From contig NC_077239.1 in assembly GCF_947179165.1 (NCBI RefSeq), positions 19,197,134 to 19,261,133 of the forward strand: a stretch of DNA of 64,000 bases, in the 5' to 3' direction. Under the pieces are notes generated by a model. It did not search any database. It had not been told where the DNA came from and saw only the letters and a program-made list of their open reading frames with translations. The stretch is from Solanum dulcamara. Taxonomy: Eukaryota > Streptophyta > Magnoliopsida > Solanales > Solanaceae. Every line of letters begins with the position of its first letter. Within the stretch, counting starts at the first letter, position 1. Below are positions 38,101 through 48,544 of the stretch, one piece after another. A program made the position numbers and the translations under genes.

Positions 38101-39056
38101 TTTTCATTAGAGTTTAGACTGATCAGATTCTCTTCGGCTTGTCTAGCCTTCTCCTCATATTCTTTGACTTTAGCATAGATGTCTCCAAACTAATTTCTGG
38201 ACCAACAGCTAAGAGTAGCAGTAAGTCTCTTTATTTTCTGATGAAAACTCCACATTGGATTTCCTTCAGAAGGTCTGCTCCAGCAATTCTTGACAGTATC
38301 CATGAAAGAAGGTTGCTCAGGCCAGCAGTTCAGGAATTTGAAATACTTGATGGGGTTTTGTTGTTGGTCAATCATTTCTAAGAGAAAGGGGAAGTGATCA
38401 GAACCCACAAAAGGAAGATGAGTGATAGTGGTATGGGGCATGGTCTCTAGCCAGTTATCATTAACCTTCCCTCTATCAAGTCTCTTCCAAATTCTAAAGT
38501 TGATACTCCTCAGGTTGGACCAGGTGTATTTCTGACCTGAGAAACCAAGGTCTTGAAGACCTGAGGCCTCCATAATGCTAATAAACTCAAAAATCTTTCT
38601 CATATTATAGGGGACACCCCCTAGTTTTTCTTCAGGGTCTACAATAACATTAAAGTGTCCTATAGTGCACCATGGATTGGATGTAGTAGACTACTGTAGA
38701 AGGCTATCCCATAAAGGTCTTCTGAGATGATCTTTACATTTAGCATAGACAAAGGTAGTGATGAACTGATTTGGGATCATGACATGATTGAGCTCACAAG
38801 TGATTAATTGCTCATCATTCTCCAAAATTTTGCAATTCACATCTTTGGTCCAGAAAATCCAAATCTTACCATTGGGATTGTGGATGGCATGGTCTATATT
38901 AAGCTGGTTTATGAAGTATTGTAACTGAGAGTTATCAGAAAAAGGTTCTATTAGAGCTATAAGAGAAATTTGATGGATATTTTTGAGAAGTTTTATTCTA
39001 TACATGGCTTCTTGGGTATTAATACCCCTTACATTCCAGCTAAGGGTACTAATCAT
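35199..39056 (-). pseudogene. LINE ORF2: endonuclease, reverse transcriptase, zinc-binding region, RNase H
   Basis: One frame of 1285 codons, broken only by TAG at 38691-38693 and 38190-38192. The APE-type endonuclease starts MISTLSWNVRGI, has the glutamate in ALIEPF and SDHFPFLL; its GDFN motif reads GHFN, a change in a normally catalytic aspartate. The RT shows FRPISL, KLDMTKDYDRVSW (motif A), GLKQGDPLSPALF (motif B), LSFADDIIIF (motif C, near 37000) and TYLGCPIYIG. A Cys/His zinc-binding segment (HQLIPFKCSFLVWRAL...CHCC) follows, then RNase H with NTDGS, NNQAE and LEVDSQ all kept. The last 952 codons are uninterrupted from 38057. The start overlaps the ORF1 stop (ATGA at 39053-39056). RT and RNase H look intact; the endonuclease does not. 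Confidence 0.95.
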
Positions 39057-42000
39057 TGAGAAATTCTTGAAGTATGGGACCTGGTACTTGGTCTTCCTGT
39101 GGGGGCAGTTTTTGTAGAAATTTTTTCCTTGTTGCTAGATTTGGTCCTATGTATCCCTCTAGGAAATAGACCCTGTGAACTAGCCACCTGTTGGATGTCT
39201 TTCTCATATATATTCTCAGAAGAGGGGTTGATGGTTTTGATTAAATGCTCACTTATAATATTATCTTCATCCTGATCATGCAAGGGCTGATAATTATTAT
39301 CTTCTTCATTTTCTGACTCACACACAGCATACTCATCAGTAGGGTCCTATATGTTGGTGTTGAGGGTGAAGTGATCTGTAGCTACCTCTGGAGTTTGAAA
39401 AGGAGTGATATCTATACCCACCTGATCATCATCAAGTACAAATTGTTGACATCCCTATTCACTTTGCTGCATTGCAACACTGTCAGTTAAAGGAGTTTGG
39501 CATTTCTCAGAAAGGTTTATTTTCTTTTTTATGGCCTCTCTCCTTTTCTTGCTTAAATTTTTCTTTTTAGCATTAGAGCCTTTGCCACTAGTGCTTGCAA
39601 AGGATCCCAAATCCTTGGCCATAGAGCCTAAGATGTTTTGCATGGTAGAGTCATCAGTAGGGGGATCTCTTCTGATGGATTCAGGATTTGGTATGTCATT
39701 TTGAGCCTTGTGTGCAGGGGTAGCAGGGGCTGTAAGGTCACTCCTAAGGTCAGTGATGTTCTCATGCAAAACATGAGAAAAAATCCCCCCCTCTTTGGGT
39801 TCCCCATCCTGTAGATTAGTGAGGTTCTCCATTACTCCTCCAACCATTCCTCCATCAACTACACAGCCAACAACAGCAAAAATATGATGTGGGGGTGTAA
39901 GGGGTATGGGGAGTAGTAAGTCAATACCTGCTTTCCTTGTTACATTGCTCCCTTGAGTAATACCTTGTTGTTGAATTATGGTGTTTTCCTGCATTTTTGC
40001 TGAATTCTTCAAAGTGGAATTCCTTTGGTTACTTGGTTCTCCTGCATCTTGGTTATTGGTTTGATCCTGGGTAACAAGATCAACATAATTATTGGAAGTA
40101 TAAATAGGAGTAGAGGGCTTACCTAGACCTGTGATGTTTTGGTGAGGTTTATCAACTCCCTTGTTCTGCTGTGGTTGAATCGAGTTGATCACATTTGTTT
40201 GTTGGGGCTTGTTTTGTCCCTTAGACTGTTTCTTCCTCTGAACTTGCCACAACAGTTCTTTTGCATTATCAGGTGTTTGTTGTGGCTGAGCAAGAGCATC
40301 TTTTACAGATGTATTGATATGTGTGTCATCATGATCCTTGGTTATCATGCCCTTCTTGTTTTTGTTCATTTTTGTTGTTTCCTCTTCTTTTCTTTTTTTT
40401 GTTCTTTATCCCTTCTTTGAATATTACAAGCATGTATCAAATGACCCTGATGTTTGCAATACATGCAGTAATCAGGTACATTTTCATATAAAATAGCTTT
40501 CCACCTCCCTAGAGTTTTATCAGTTTTGTCATATCCCAGCCAAATATGGGGAGGTCTTTTATTGGTGAGGTTCACTTGAAGTCTCACCTTAGCTATGCTT
40601 CCCCTTGGTTTTTGTATGGAAGTAGTGTCTAGATAAAGTAACTTCCCTACAGAGGCTAGCAGGGCAGTGGTGAACTCCATGTTATAACCATGCCAAGGTA
40701 GTTCTGGTAAGGCTACCCAGATTGGCACTATTGGGGTTTCTTCATCAGGTTTAAAAGTAGATGTCCATGTCTGAATCCTCATGAGTTGGCCCTCTATTGT
40801 CATTCTCTGTTTGGTCCAGACAGTATTGTAATCCAACTCATTGTCCAAGTCAATGTAGATATATCTAGCATTGAAATGAGCAATTTTGACACCTCTTGAG
40901 AGCTGAGTTTGAATGATAAAGCTCCTTCTTATCAACTCTATCTTTGGAATGGTGTGGGTAAATTTGCCAACCAAGGTGTATTTGCATCTTTGAGCTAGTT
41001 TGTGCATGAAGTCTTCTTTTACAAAAAACACAGCAGACAGGCCCTGTTTGGTTGTGTATTCAGGGGTGGCTAATTCAATAGGAGACTCATTCTTTGCTTG
41101 ATTATTTCTGAGTTTGGCAGCAAAGATCTGAACTACAGTGTAAGGGGCAGGTTGAGGGACCTGGTCCTTTAAGTTGGAAAAAATATTTTTCTGGGGGTTT
41201 TGGTTAGTGGTATTTGGTTGAGGTTGGGTATTGACTGATTTAGTTCCAACATGTCTAAGACCAACAGTAGCAGAGCTGCTGGGCACCTTAGGTTGACTAG
41301 TCTGAACCTGGATGTCAAAATTACTAGATACCTTAGGGAAGCTATTGTGGGTGGTGGTAGGCTATTGAGTATGCAGATGGTTGCTAGGTTGAGGAATAGA
41401 ATTGTTAGGCATTTTGGTAGGAATTTAGAATTGATTTTGGTATGATCAGTGCCCTGCAAGGAGTTACCTACAGCATTACCAGGTATTACATTTGCAGGAG
41501 GTTGCAAATGAACTCCACTGGATTTTAAATTGGCAGTCTCAGAGTATATCAAGTTGGAAGGATTGGTCTTACCTGCAGTTGCCCCTCTTTGAGATTGAAC
41601 ATTACTGTCAACATAGTTAGTACAAGTTAAAGATTGGTTAGTTAGTTCAGGAAACTTACCTGCAGTTGCCCTGTTTTGCATTGGTATTACCTGCAGTTGC
41701 CCCGTTTTGCATTAGTTTCCACCTGAAAATGTTGCCTGATCTCCGTCAACCTCGCCTGTACCATCATCCCCAACGATTTCATCGTCCATTTGGGTTGAAA
41801 TTTTGGTGGTATGAGCGCCATGAGGTAGGGAACAAACCCTAGGGGGTCCGCCGTATCGAATGTCGCTAGAGCCCCTTCGAATATAAAGGCGCAACTCCGG
41901 TGACTCTGCGATGTTTCTCTCAGGAGTCGCCTGATCAGTGCTCTCAAATGGTGCGGTGGTTTGATCCAATTTTTGGACTGTATGTAGTCCAAACGATAAG

Positions 42001-42278
42001 GAATCATCTACCACAACTCTTGATACTCGAATCAAACCATGTTTCTGAAAATTGATGATCTTGTGTGCAATTCTCAGCTCCTCTTTAGAGACAGTGATTG
42101 CATCAGTATTTTGTTGACCGATCGATTGTAGTTGAGTCAAACCAGATTCACTTGAAATTGCTAATGTGTTTTTAGTGTTATTTTGCAGATTCAAAGTGTC
42201 ATTAGCTGGATAAAGGGGTGATGTTTGATGATCTATATTCGGTGGCCAAGGGAGCTTCACCGGCGTTAGTGAAGCCAT
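39053..42278 (-). pseudogene. LINE ORF1: DUF4283-like RNA-binding protein with CCHC knuckle
   Basis: It begins MASLTPVKLPWPP at 42278 and ends ISQ-stop at 39053, about 1075 codons. The centre (roughly 41200-40450) has the DUF4283-like core, including VGKFTHTIP, WVALPELPWHGYN and GYDKTDKT, then a CCHC knuckle, YCMYCKHQGHLIHAC (about 40450), and a lysine-rich tail. A stop at 41712, a frame change near 41200-41290, a frame change at an A-run at about 40370, and stops at 39455 and about 39346 disrupt it. The C-terminal half is Gln/Asn/Thr rich. ORF1 proteins of plant LINEs bind the element RNA; the disruptions suggest this one is not made. Confidence 0.88.
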
Positions 42279-42382
42279 TCAGACTGGCCGGAGATGATGA
42301 ACAGTATGAGAGAGAGAGAGGAGATGACCGTTGGAGTCTTGATGAGGGATTTGCTAAGGTTTTTTCAGTAAGTGGCAAACCG

Positions 42383-42395
42383 AACTTAAGACTAT
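42383..42395. repeat. Target-site duplication of LINE copy B, right
   Basis: GAACTTAAGACTA, one mismatch (C/T) from the left copy at 33500-33512. It marks the 5' end of the LINE about 100 bp upstream of the ORF1 start codon, so the copy is close to full length. Confidence 0.85.
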
Positions 42396-43239
42396 AAGCT
42401 CTAGATTTTTGGGTTTCCGCTATAGTCAAACACAAGGGAAAGATCTTTTTTTTTACCAAAAAAGATCATTTTATCAGGTAATGGATACACTATAAGCATT
42501 TCTTTGGTTATGTATTGTGTATAAGCCTTCCAACAAACAGAAAGTCTTGTATGCATCAGGTTCATAGGGGTAAATACATTCAAAAGGAAGAAATTTTATT
42601 AGCTCATATTTCAAATAAAGATCGCCGCATGGAAAACTCATTTTTTTGGGGGATTGTCCCCACTGGTTTGCGAAAGCAATGGGAGACTTTCTCCATAAAA
42701 CTCTCCCTCCCCTAGAGACTTTTATACCAGTATTCTCCATGGGCAAAGGCGCTCAGGTGCGCTTAAAGTCTTATTGACTATATCTTATCTTAAAATTAGG
42801 TCGCCACCTCACCTTCTTTAGTCACAAATTAGGCGCAAATTAAGGTGAACAAACTAGACCGAACCTCCTTACATCAAGAGCTTTTGGCTCTTTATAAGAG
42901 TGCACCAGGTCATAACACCTGAAGACTGTGTCGTTATTAGTTATTATTAAAATGATAGAATTTATTTATATGGTTAGTCACCAGTGGCACAACCTATGGT
43001 ATAAGTAGCGCCTCAATGGGATTCTTTTTTACCTCCGCAATAGTGTAATACCAAGAAGATTAAGAGAGAATAGACTTCATCCATTCGGACAAAACCCATG
43101 CACCCCTAACCAGTCATACTCTGACCAGGCTTCAAAAAAATTTGAGATCACCGCCATACCTTGTTGATAAGAGGTGAAGTGTTTACCAGTGGTTGCGCTT
43201 AACTAGATCCAAAAAGGGAGAGGACACACACCATTTGGT
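42396..43239. other. Spacer, no recognised gene
   Basis: This sequence separates LINE copy B from the mitovirus remnant. Minus-strand frames at 42401-42746 have no domain I recognise. The left end continues the target sequence of the LINE insertion. Confidence 0.45.
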
Positions 43240-43990
43240 GAGTGAAAGATGAGGAAATGCTGATTCCAGTGTCTCTTAGGATGTGTCGTACATAGAGTAT
43301 ACAGCCGGTACCCAACTTCTCATAAGCGATACGACAATGGAAGATTCTTGGACATAATAGCCTTCATTATAGTAACAAGGGATATGGAATTAACTAAAGA
43401 TTGTAACATGTAATAGGAGACACAAAAAAAGTCCTTAGTCATTCCGCGCACGAAGAACATCTCAAAAAACTCCAAAGAATCAACTGACGATACTAATGAT
43501 TTCTCTAAGGAAAATGGAACATTCAGTGCCAGAATTAGCTCATGATAACGCTCAGCCACCCACGCATCTCCTATGATGATATCATTGCTAAAGATAGCAT
43601 AGTGTGTAAAAGGAACTCCTACATATACATGGGTTTCTAGGAAAGAAATTACCAAATGGTGAGTTTGCAAAAGAAGGCCAAGCCTCATAAAAGCCCAATG
43701 GGGCTCCTATCACAAAATGAACTCTACCACAAGGGTGGATGTAATTCCGCTTAAATGAAGTGAGAGGGATGAAAAGAAAGATCGACCTACAAGGAGAGGA
43801 AGCTGATGATGAGAATTTCGAATCATCTAAAAAGATTACTAGGCATACTTTAATAATAGTCTTGTCCACAAGCAAATCAATGTTTGGTAGCGGAAAATCA
43901 TCTTTGGGAACTTGCTTTATTGAGAAAAATAAATGCATACACGAACACGTCCATCCCTTTTGGGCATGGGGACGATGTTTAAAATCCAAT
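43240..43990 (-). pseudogene. Endogenous mitovirus RdRP remnant
   Basis: Mitoviruses are capsidless RNA replicons of mitochondria that encode only an RNA-dependent RNA polymerase; DNA copies are known in plant mitochondrial and nuclear genomes. Two minus-strand frames carry the match. The first (43989-43588) ends in a motif B-like block, GAPLGFYEAWPSFA. The second (43688-43320) continues with THHLV, a motif C block at HYAIFSNDIIIGD where a GDD signature is expected (here SND), then the downstream block VAERYHELI, SLEKSLVS, EFFEMFFVRG and TKDFF.VS. A weaker GYRLYTL match extends to about 43240. A frameshift lies near the motif B/C boundary and the catalytic Gly-Asp-Asp has changed, so it cannot work. 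The N-terminal part of the family's protein is not seen. Upstream it abuts the copia remnant. Confidence 0.8.
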
Positions 43991-44039
43991 CAAAATAATC
44001 TACTGCCTTAATGAAATGAATATAATAGTAATAACACAG

Positions 44040-45546
44040 CTGAAGAGAGCATGACGTAGACAATAATCAACCTCTTCCCGATGAGGTTTTGATATATCAC
44101 AAATCCAAAAAGCATCTTCTAAGTGAGATAATCTCATCTTGTCCATATAAAAATTGGATGATTACTCCCTCTTATGTTGTAAGTGTAAGAAATGTCTGGG
44201 CGATAATTAGTTAGGTAGAAAAAAGTCCCAACAAGTCTCTTTTCAAGTAGATGGTTCATCCAATAGCTCTCCTACATCTTAGGCTAATTTTAGATCTTAT
44301 TCCTGTTTGCATTCAGAAAGACCAGCTTTTGACAATAAATTTAATAAATACTTGCACTGGGTTCCAATACTCTTTGCGACCTTATCTCTTTAATCCCAAG
44401 AAGAGACTTTGAGTCTCTTATATCTTTCAGATCAAACTGGGTTCTTAATCTTCTCTTAAGCTCATTTATCGAAGTTAAGTCATTACTAGAGAAAGCAATG
44501 TCATCCACGCAAAAGAAGGACAATACCTAATTTTGACCACCTTATAAATATTAAATGATCCGATTTTCTTATTTGAAAACTGGCTCCTTCCTATACTCCT
44601 ATTTCGTCTCTTATATATGCTATTTTCACCTTTCAAACCAAGCTCTTGTGCTTGCTTTAACTTTTTGGGGGCCGTAACATAAATCGCTTTCTTAAGCTTG
44701 CATACTAAATTAGTATTCCTAGGAGAAGACAAGCCTGGATTTATATGAGGCTGAATAGAAGCTTATTCTTGCCCCTTTCCCTTATGTTGTGGAAAGGCAT
44801 TATATTCTGCACGTCAAACTGAAATAAGGCCACCTTTTGATTACGACCAAGAAAAGAATGCCACAAATGTTGTTTAGCAACCTGAAACAAATGTTTTCCC
44901 TAAATCTAAAGGGGACCTTGGGCCACTTGATTGTAAGGACAGGGGTTCGACTCAATATTCTTGAAGGAATCCTTTAGCTACTAATCTAGCCTTGTATCTA
45001 TCTACCGAGCCATTTGCTTATGCTTAATCTTATAAATCCACTTGTAGCCAATGGATTCTTTCCCTGCAGGCAATGAGACTAACTCATATTATTTTTTTCC
45101 TAAGAATTGATTTCTTCCTATATAGAATCCATTCAGCAAGAATGATTGGAGACTTCAACAAATAATTCAGGTTCATGAGAAGATTATAATGAGATGAGCT
45201 AAGATCGATCTTTTGTTTTGGGAAAATGATTCATAAGCCTTCAATAGAATAAGAAACTTGAGACAATCGACGAAGCTGAGAACGGGATCCAAAATTTTAG
45301 GAAACAACTAGAAGGGAAGCAACCGGGCTAGACTGCTAATCTTTTAGAGTAGCCTTACCATGGGAAAGAGGTTGTAATTGCCACTGAGAATAAACATACT
45401 CTATTGGGTGACGATAATCCTCTAAAGTCAGCTGGACATTCTAAGAGTTGGCACAAAATACTGAGCAAAGTTGCTAACTTTTTCCTCAAAATACCTCCGC
45501 TAGGCAGTCAACTCTCAGTCGACCTCAGCCTACTTTCCCTCACAAA
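44040..45546 (-). pseudogene. Ty1/copia polyprotein remnant: hinge, RT and RT connection
   Basis: In minus-strand order and mixed frames there is a serine-rich hinge with LEDYRHPIEYVYS (about 45410), then the start of RT, ELVSLPAGKESIGYKWIYKIKHK-type (about 45080-45010), VCKLKKAIY (about 44695), VDDIAFSSND.TSINELKRRL (the YVDD region, about 44510-44450), FDLKDI..SK.LLGI (44420), LSKAGLSECK (44320), DVGELLDEPST (44275) and MDKMRLSHLEDAF (44130). These follow the order of plant copia pol. Stops and frameshifts are frequent. The integrase end lies on the other side of the gypsy fragment at 48545-49080, so this is one element split in two. Confidence 0.85.
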
Positions 45547-46542
45547 TGTTTGACACTTAGAATATATAAGATCAAATACACACACATGGAAACAACACAC
45601 AAAGATACAGGGTAACTTAGCCCAACCTTTATTAATCTCTTCACATAAATTATTACAAAGTAATGCACTCAGAATATAAGCTAAGTCTACAAAACTTTGC
45701 TAACACTGAACTTTTCTCTCTTGCTCTCGTGCTAACCTTCACTTAGGCTAATTTTCCTAGTATTTATAGACAATCCTAGTAGAATCTAAGGGGGAGGGAC
45801 GTACAGTCACGTGGCTGCATTACATGGGGGAAATCATGGGGGAACAACCTTTAATGTGCCTTTAAATTTCGAAGGTCATGGGATGTTGTCACTGGTAACT
45901 GCCAACTGCCTCGTGTGCCTGGCACACTGGTCGGCTGTCGTGCATGCCTCACCTATTCTCCTTGCCAGTGCCTCGCCCATGCCCATGCCTTGCCAGTGCC
46001 CATGCCTTGCCTATGCTATGCCATGCCAACGCCTTGCCCACGTTGCCATGCCAGCATCATTCCAACACCTTGCCATCATATTGCCAACACCTTGCCATTG
46101 TCCCTCAGCCTTGGCCCCAGCATGCCCATGCCAATATGCTTATCTGCTGATGCCAACCCTTTGCCTGCACGCATGCCCGCCTGGTGCCATGTGCCTGTGC
46201 CTCGCACCTGCCTGTGCCACGCACCTGCCTGTGCCACATGCCGTGCGCCTATCTCAAGCATGCCTGCGCCTGTGCCCTATGCATGTCTCACGCATACCTG
46301 CTCCTATGCCATGCATCTGTCTCGCTCATACCTTGGTTCCATGCTCCTATCTCGCACATGCCCACCAGCAAGCTGCTTGCCATCACCCAAGCACTTTGCC
46401 ATTGCTGCCCGCCATGCCATCAGCCTGCAACCCTGCACATTGCTTGCCACAGCAACATAGGCCTATGCCAAGGGGCAATGTACAAGTCCTTGGCACTACC
46501 TTCGCCCACCATATGTCCATGTCCATGTTTAGGGATCTAACA
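45547..46542 (-). repeat. Probable 3' LTR of the Ty3/gypsy element
   Basis: Read on the minus strand it begins TGTTAGATCCC at 46542, directly after a G-rich tract (gtgggggtgg) that fits a polypurine tract. The pol frame ends at 46529, just inside it. A plausible end is CAAACA at 45547, giving about 996 bp with TGTT...AACA termini; this end is less certain. It includes the low-complexity TGCC-rich block at about 45910-46440. Confidence 0.65.
45910..46440. repeat. Low-complexity TGCC/ATGCC-rich block
   Basis: Short variants of atgcc, ttgcc, tgtgcc and atgcctg recur without a fixed period for about 500 bp, producing overlapping open frames on both strands (the longest 259 codons, 45811-46590 plus) that are rich in Cys, Pro, Ala, His and Met. 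The frames are by-products of composition; I do not call them genes. GC content stands out sharply from the surrounding DNA. Confidence 0.85.
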
Positions 46543-48430
46543 AACCACCCCCACCAGTTGAACTCGGTGTCCTCGTCGAGGCTGTTTTGAGGTAGTCCTC
46601 TAATTTCTTGTAGAACTGCCATAGTGACTTTGTTTTCTCCCAAGTAGCATCGGTTTCCTACTTGCCCTTCTATTGAATTAGAAATTCTATCCTTTTATTC
46701 TTTTTAGCTCTAAGTATCTGGTGGTCTAAAATCTTCTCAATCTCGGCATCAAACTGTGTGCGCACCACAGCCAGCGCCCTCTTCGATTGACTCTTGCCCG
46801 GATCATCAGTATCCTCAAAGAAAGGTTTTAGAAAACTTACATGGAAGGTTGGATGTAGTTTCAACCTCTCAGGTAACCTCAAATGATAAGCAACCTCGTC
46901 AACCTTTTGAACCACTTTAAATGGTCCATCATACTTTAGAATCAAGCCACGATGTCTAAACTTACTTGTGATTTGTTTCCAAATCTGAGGAGTAAGTTTC
47001 AGCAACACTTTGTCGCCAACATTGAACTCTAGCGACCTCTTCTGTTGATCCGCATACTTTTCCATGCATTTTTGGGCCTTTCGCAAGCTGTTTTGTGCCT
47101 CTACAAGCACTTCTTGCTTGTCCCTAGCAAATCGGTAAGAAGCTGGACACCTCCCTTGCGCTTTCTACCTTGAAACATCAAGCGACGTCATAGGTTGCGT
47201 GCCTAGTATCAGGTCGAAAGGACTCATCTCCGTTGCCGACGACTTGGGTAAGTTGTAGAAAAACTATGCACTATCTAGCAGCTCAACCCAGTTCCTTTGA
47301 CTGGTCGTCACAAAATGCCTTAGATACTCCTCCACCAAATAGTTAATTCATTCTATTTGTCCACCAGTTTGAGGGTGGTTCACAGTAGAGAACTTCAAAT
47401 TTGACCCCATCATATTGAACAAGGAATTCTAGAACCTACCTGTGAACCTTATCCCTATCACTAATGATATCAGCCAGCACACCAAAGAACTTAACAACAT
47501 TTTTGAAGAACAACTCAACAACAAAGATAGCATATTTCGAGAATCTGTCCACCAACACCATGACGAATGCCATACCATTTACCTTTGGGAACCCTCTAAT
47601 GAAGTCCATTGAAACAGACATCCATGGCCTTTCAGGAATAGGAAGTAGCTGCAACAACCCAGCTTCCTTCTTGCGTTCAATCTTGTCCAATTGGCAGACT
47701 AGACAAGTCTTGACATACGCCTCAATATCATCTTCCATGTTTGGCCAATAATAAACACGAGATAGTAGTGGTAGCATCCTTGTAATACCTGGATGGCCAG
47801 CCTACGTAGTGTTATGTGCCTCCTTCATGAGCTCTTTCTGCAAATCACCACCTTGAGGCACCACGATCCTCCCCTCCTTAAAATAGAGTAGATCGTCCTC
47901 GATCCAATACCATCTCACTGTGCCTTCCCTTACTTGATTCATTAACTTTTCATATAATGAATCATTTGCAGCACATAGTCTAATTTTATCAAGAAAATCG
48001 TACTCAAGTCTTGAAATCAAATACATAGCAACAAGTACCTTCTTTCGACTCAAGGCATCGGCAACCTGATTGCTCCTTCCTGGCTTATGCTCCCATGTGA
48101 AGTCATATTCAGCTAGGAACTCCTGTCATCGAGCTTGCTTAGGACTTAGTTTGCGTTGCATTTTGAAGTAAGTATTCGCAACATTGTCCGTCCTGACAAC
48201 AAACTTAGTCCCCAGTAAGTACACACACCATGTTTGTAAGCAATGCACTGTAGAGTACCTCTGCTCAGCATCATTCAATTTGCGACTCTCAAAAGCCATA
48301 GGGTGCCTTTCCTGCACCAAGGCACCACCCACAGCTTTGTCTGAAGCATCCGTGTGAACTTCAAATGGCAAGTCAAAGTCAGGCAACCTTAGTATAGGTT
48401 CTGACACAATGACATCTTTCAACAATTTAA
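46529..48430 (-). pseudogene. Ty3/gypsy chromovirus pol remnant: RNase H, integrase, chromodomain
   Basis: Minus-strand order: RNase H (EPILRLPDFDLPFEVHTDASD, VGGALVQE.HPMAFESRKLN, about 48410-48270; FVVRTDNVA near 48190), the integrase zinc finger and core (HP.....LLSRVYYWPNM, CLVCQ, 47777-47690; RPWMSVSMDFI..FPK, 47640), FSKYA, HPQTGGQ, then the integrase C-terminus (GDKVLLKL, KYDGPF, LHPTFHVSFLKPF, 47040-46820) and a chromodomain (EKILDHQILRAKKN, near 46730; ATWE near 46640). Stops and frameshifts occur throughout (for example near 47800, 47430 and 47150). RT is missing from this strand at its N-terminal side; a piece of it is found inverted at 48425-48543. It interrupts a copia element. 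Confidence 0.9.
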
Positions 48431-48543
48431 TGAATAATGTTTTGTTTGAGTATCTTGATGATTTTATAGTAGTATACTTAGACGACATTGTAATTTATAG
48501 TCATTCACTGGATGAGCATATTGGACATTGGAAGATGGTTTAG
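48425..48543 (+). pseudogene. Inverted fragment of gypsy reverse transcriptase (YLDD motif)
   Basis: The plus strand reads MNNVLFEYLDDFIVVYLDD and then IVIYSHSLDEHI, the catalytic YLDD block of Ty3/gypsy RT. It is fused head to head with the minus-strand RNase H frame that starts at about 48430. In an intact element RT precedes RNase H on the same strand, so this piece has been inverted. The frame stops at 48543. Confidence 0.85.
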
Positions 48544-48544
48544 G

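Larger units (their letters stand above)
33513..42382 (-). mobile_element. LINE copy B, almost complete L1-type retrotransposon (8.87 kb)
   Basis: In minus-strand order the element has a short 5' UTR (42382-42279), a long ORF1 (42278-39053), ORF2 (39056-35199) overlapping ORF1 by ATGA, a 3' UTR of about 1.68 kb with internal repeats, and a short poly-A tail (T8 at 33513-33520). It is flanked by a 13-bp target-site duplication. Damage is light: two in-frame stops in ORF2 and a few stops and frame changes in ORF1. It is therefore much younger than the mitochondrial-type sequence around it and than LINE copies A and C. The family is a plant L1 with a C-terminal RNase H domain. Confidence 0.95.

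Noticed and set aside
35769..38381. Plus-strand frames inside LINE ORF2
   Set aside because: They are antisense shadows of the 952-codon ORF2 frame.
43588..43989. Reading of this frame as a gypsy RT (DDFPLP.IDLLVD)
   Set aside because: That short string resembles gypsy RT, but the following frame carries the mitovirus motif B, motif C and downstream blocks in order, and no gypsy catalytic motif follows.
45811..46643. Cys/Pro/Ala/His-rich open frames, up to 259 codons on plus
   Set aside because: They arise from the TGCC-rich low-complexity block, overlap in several frames and both strands, and lie in a probable LTR.
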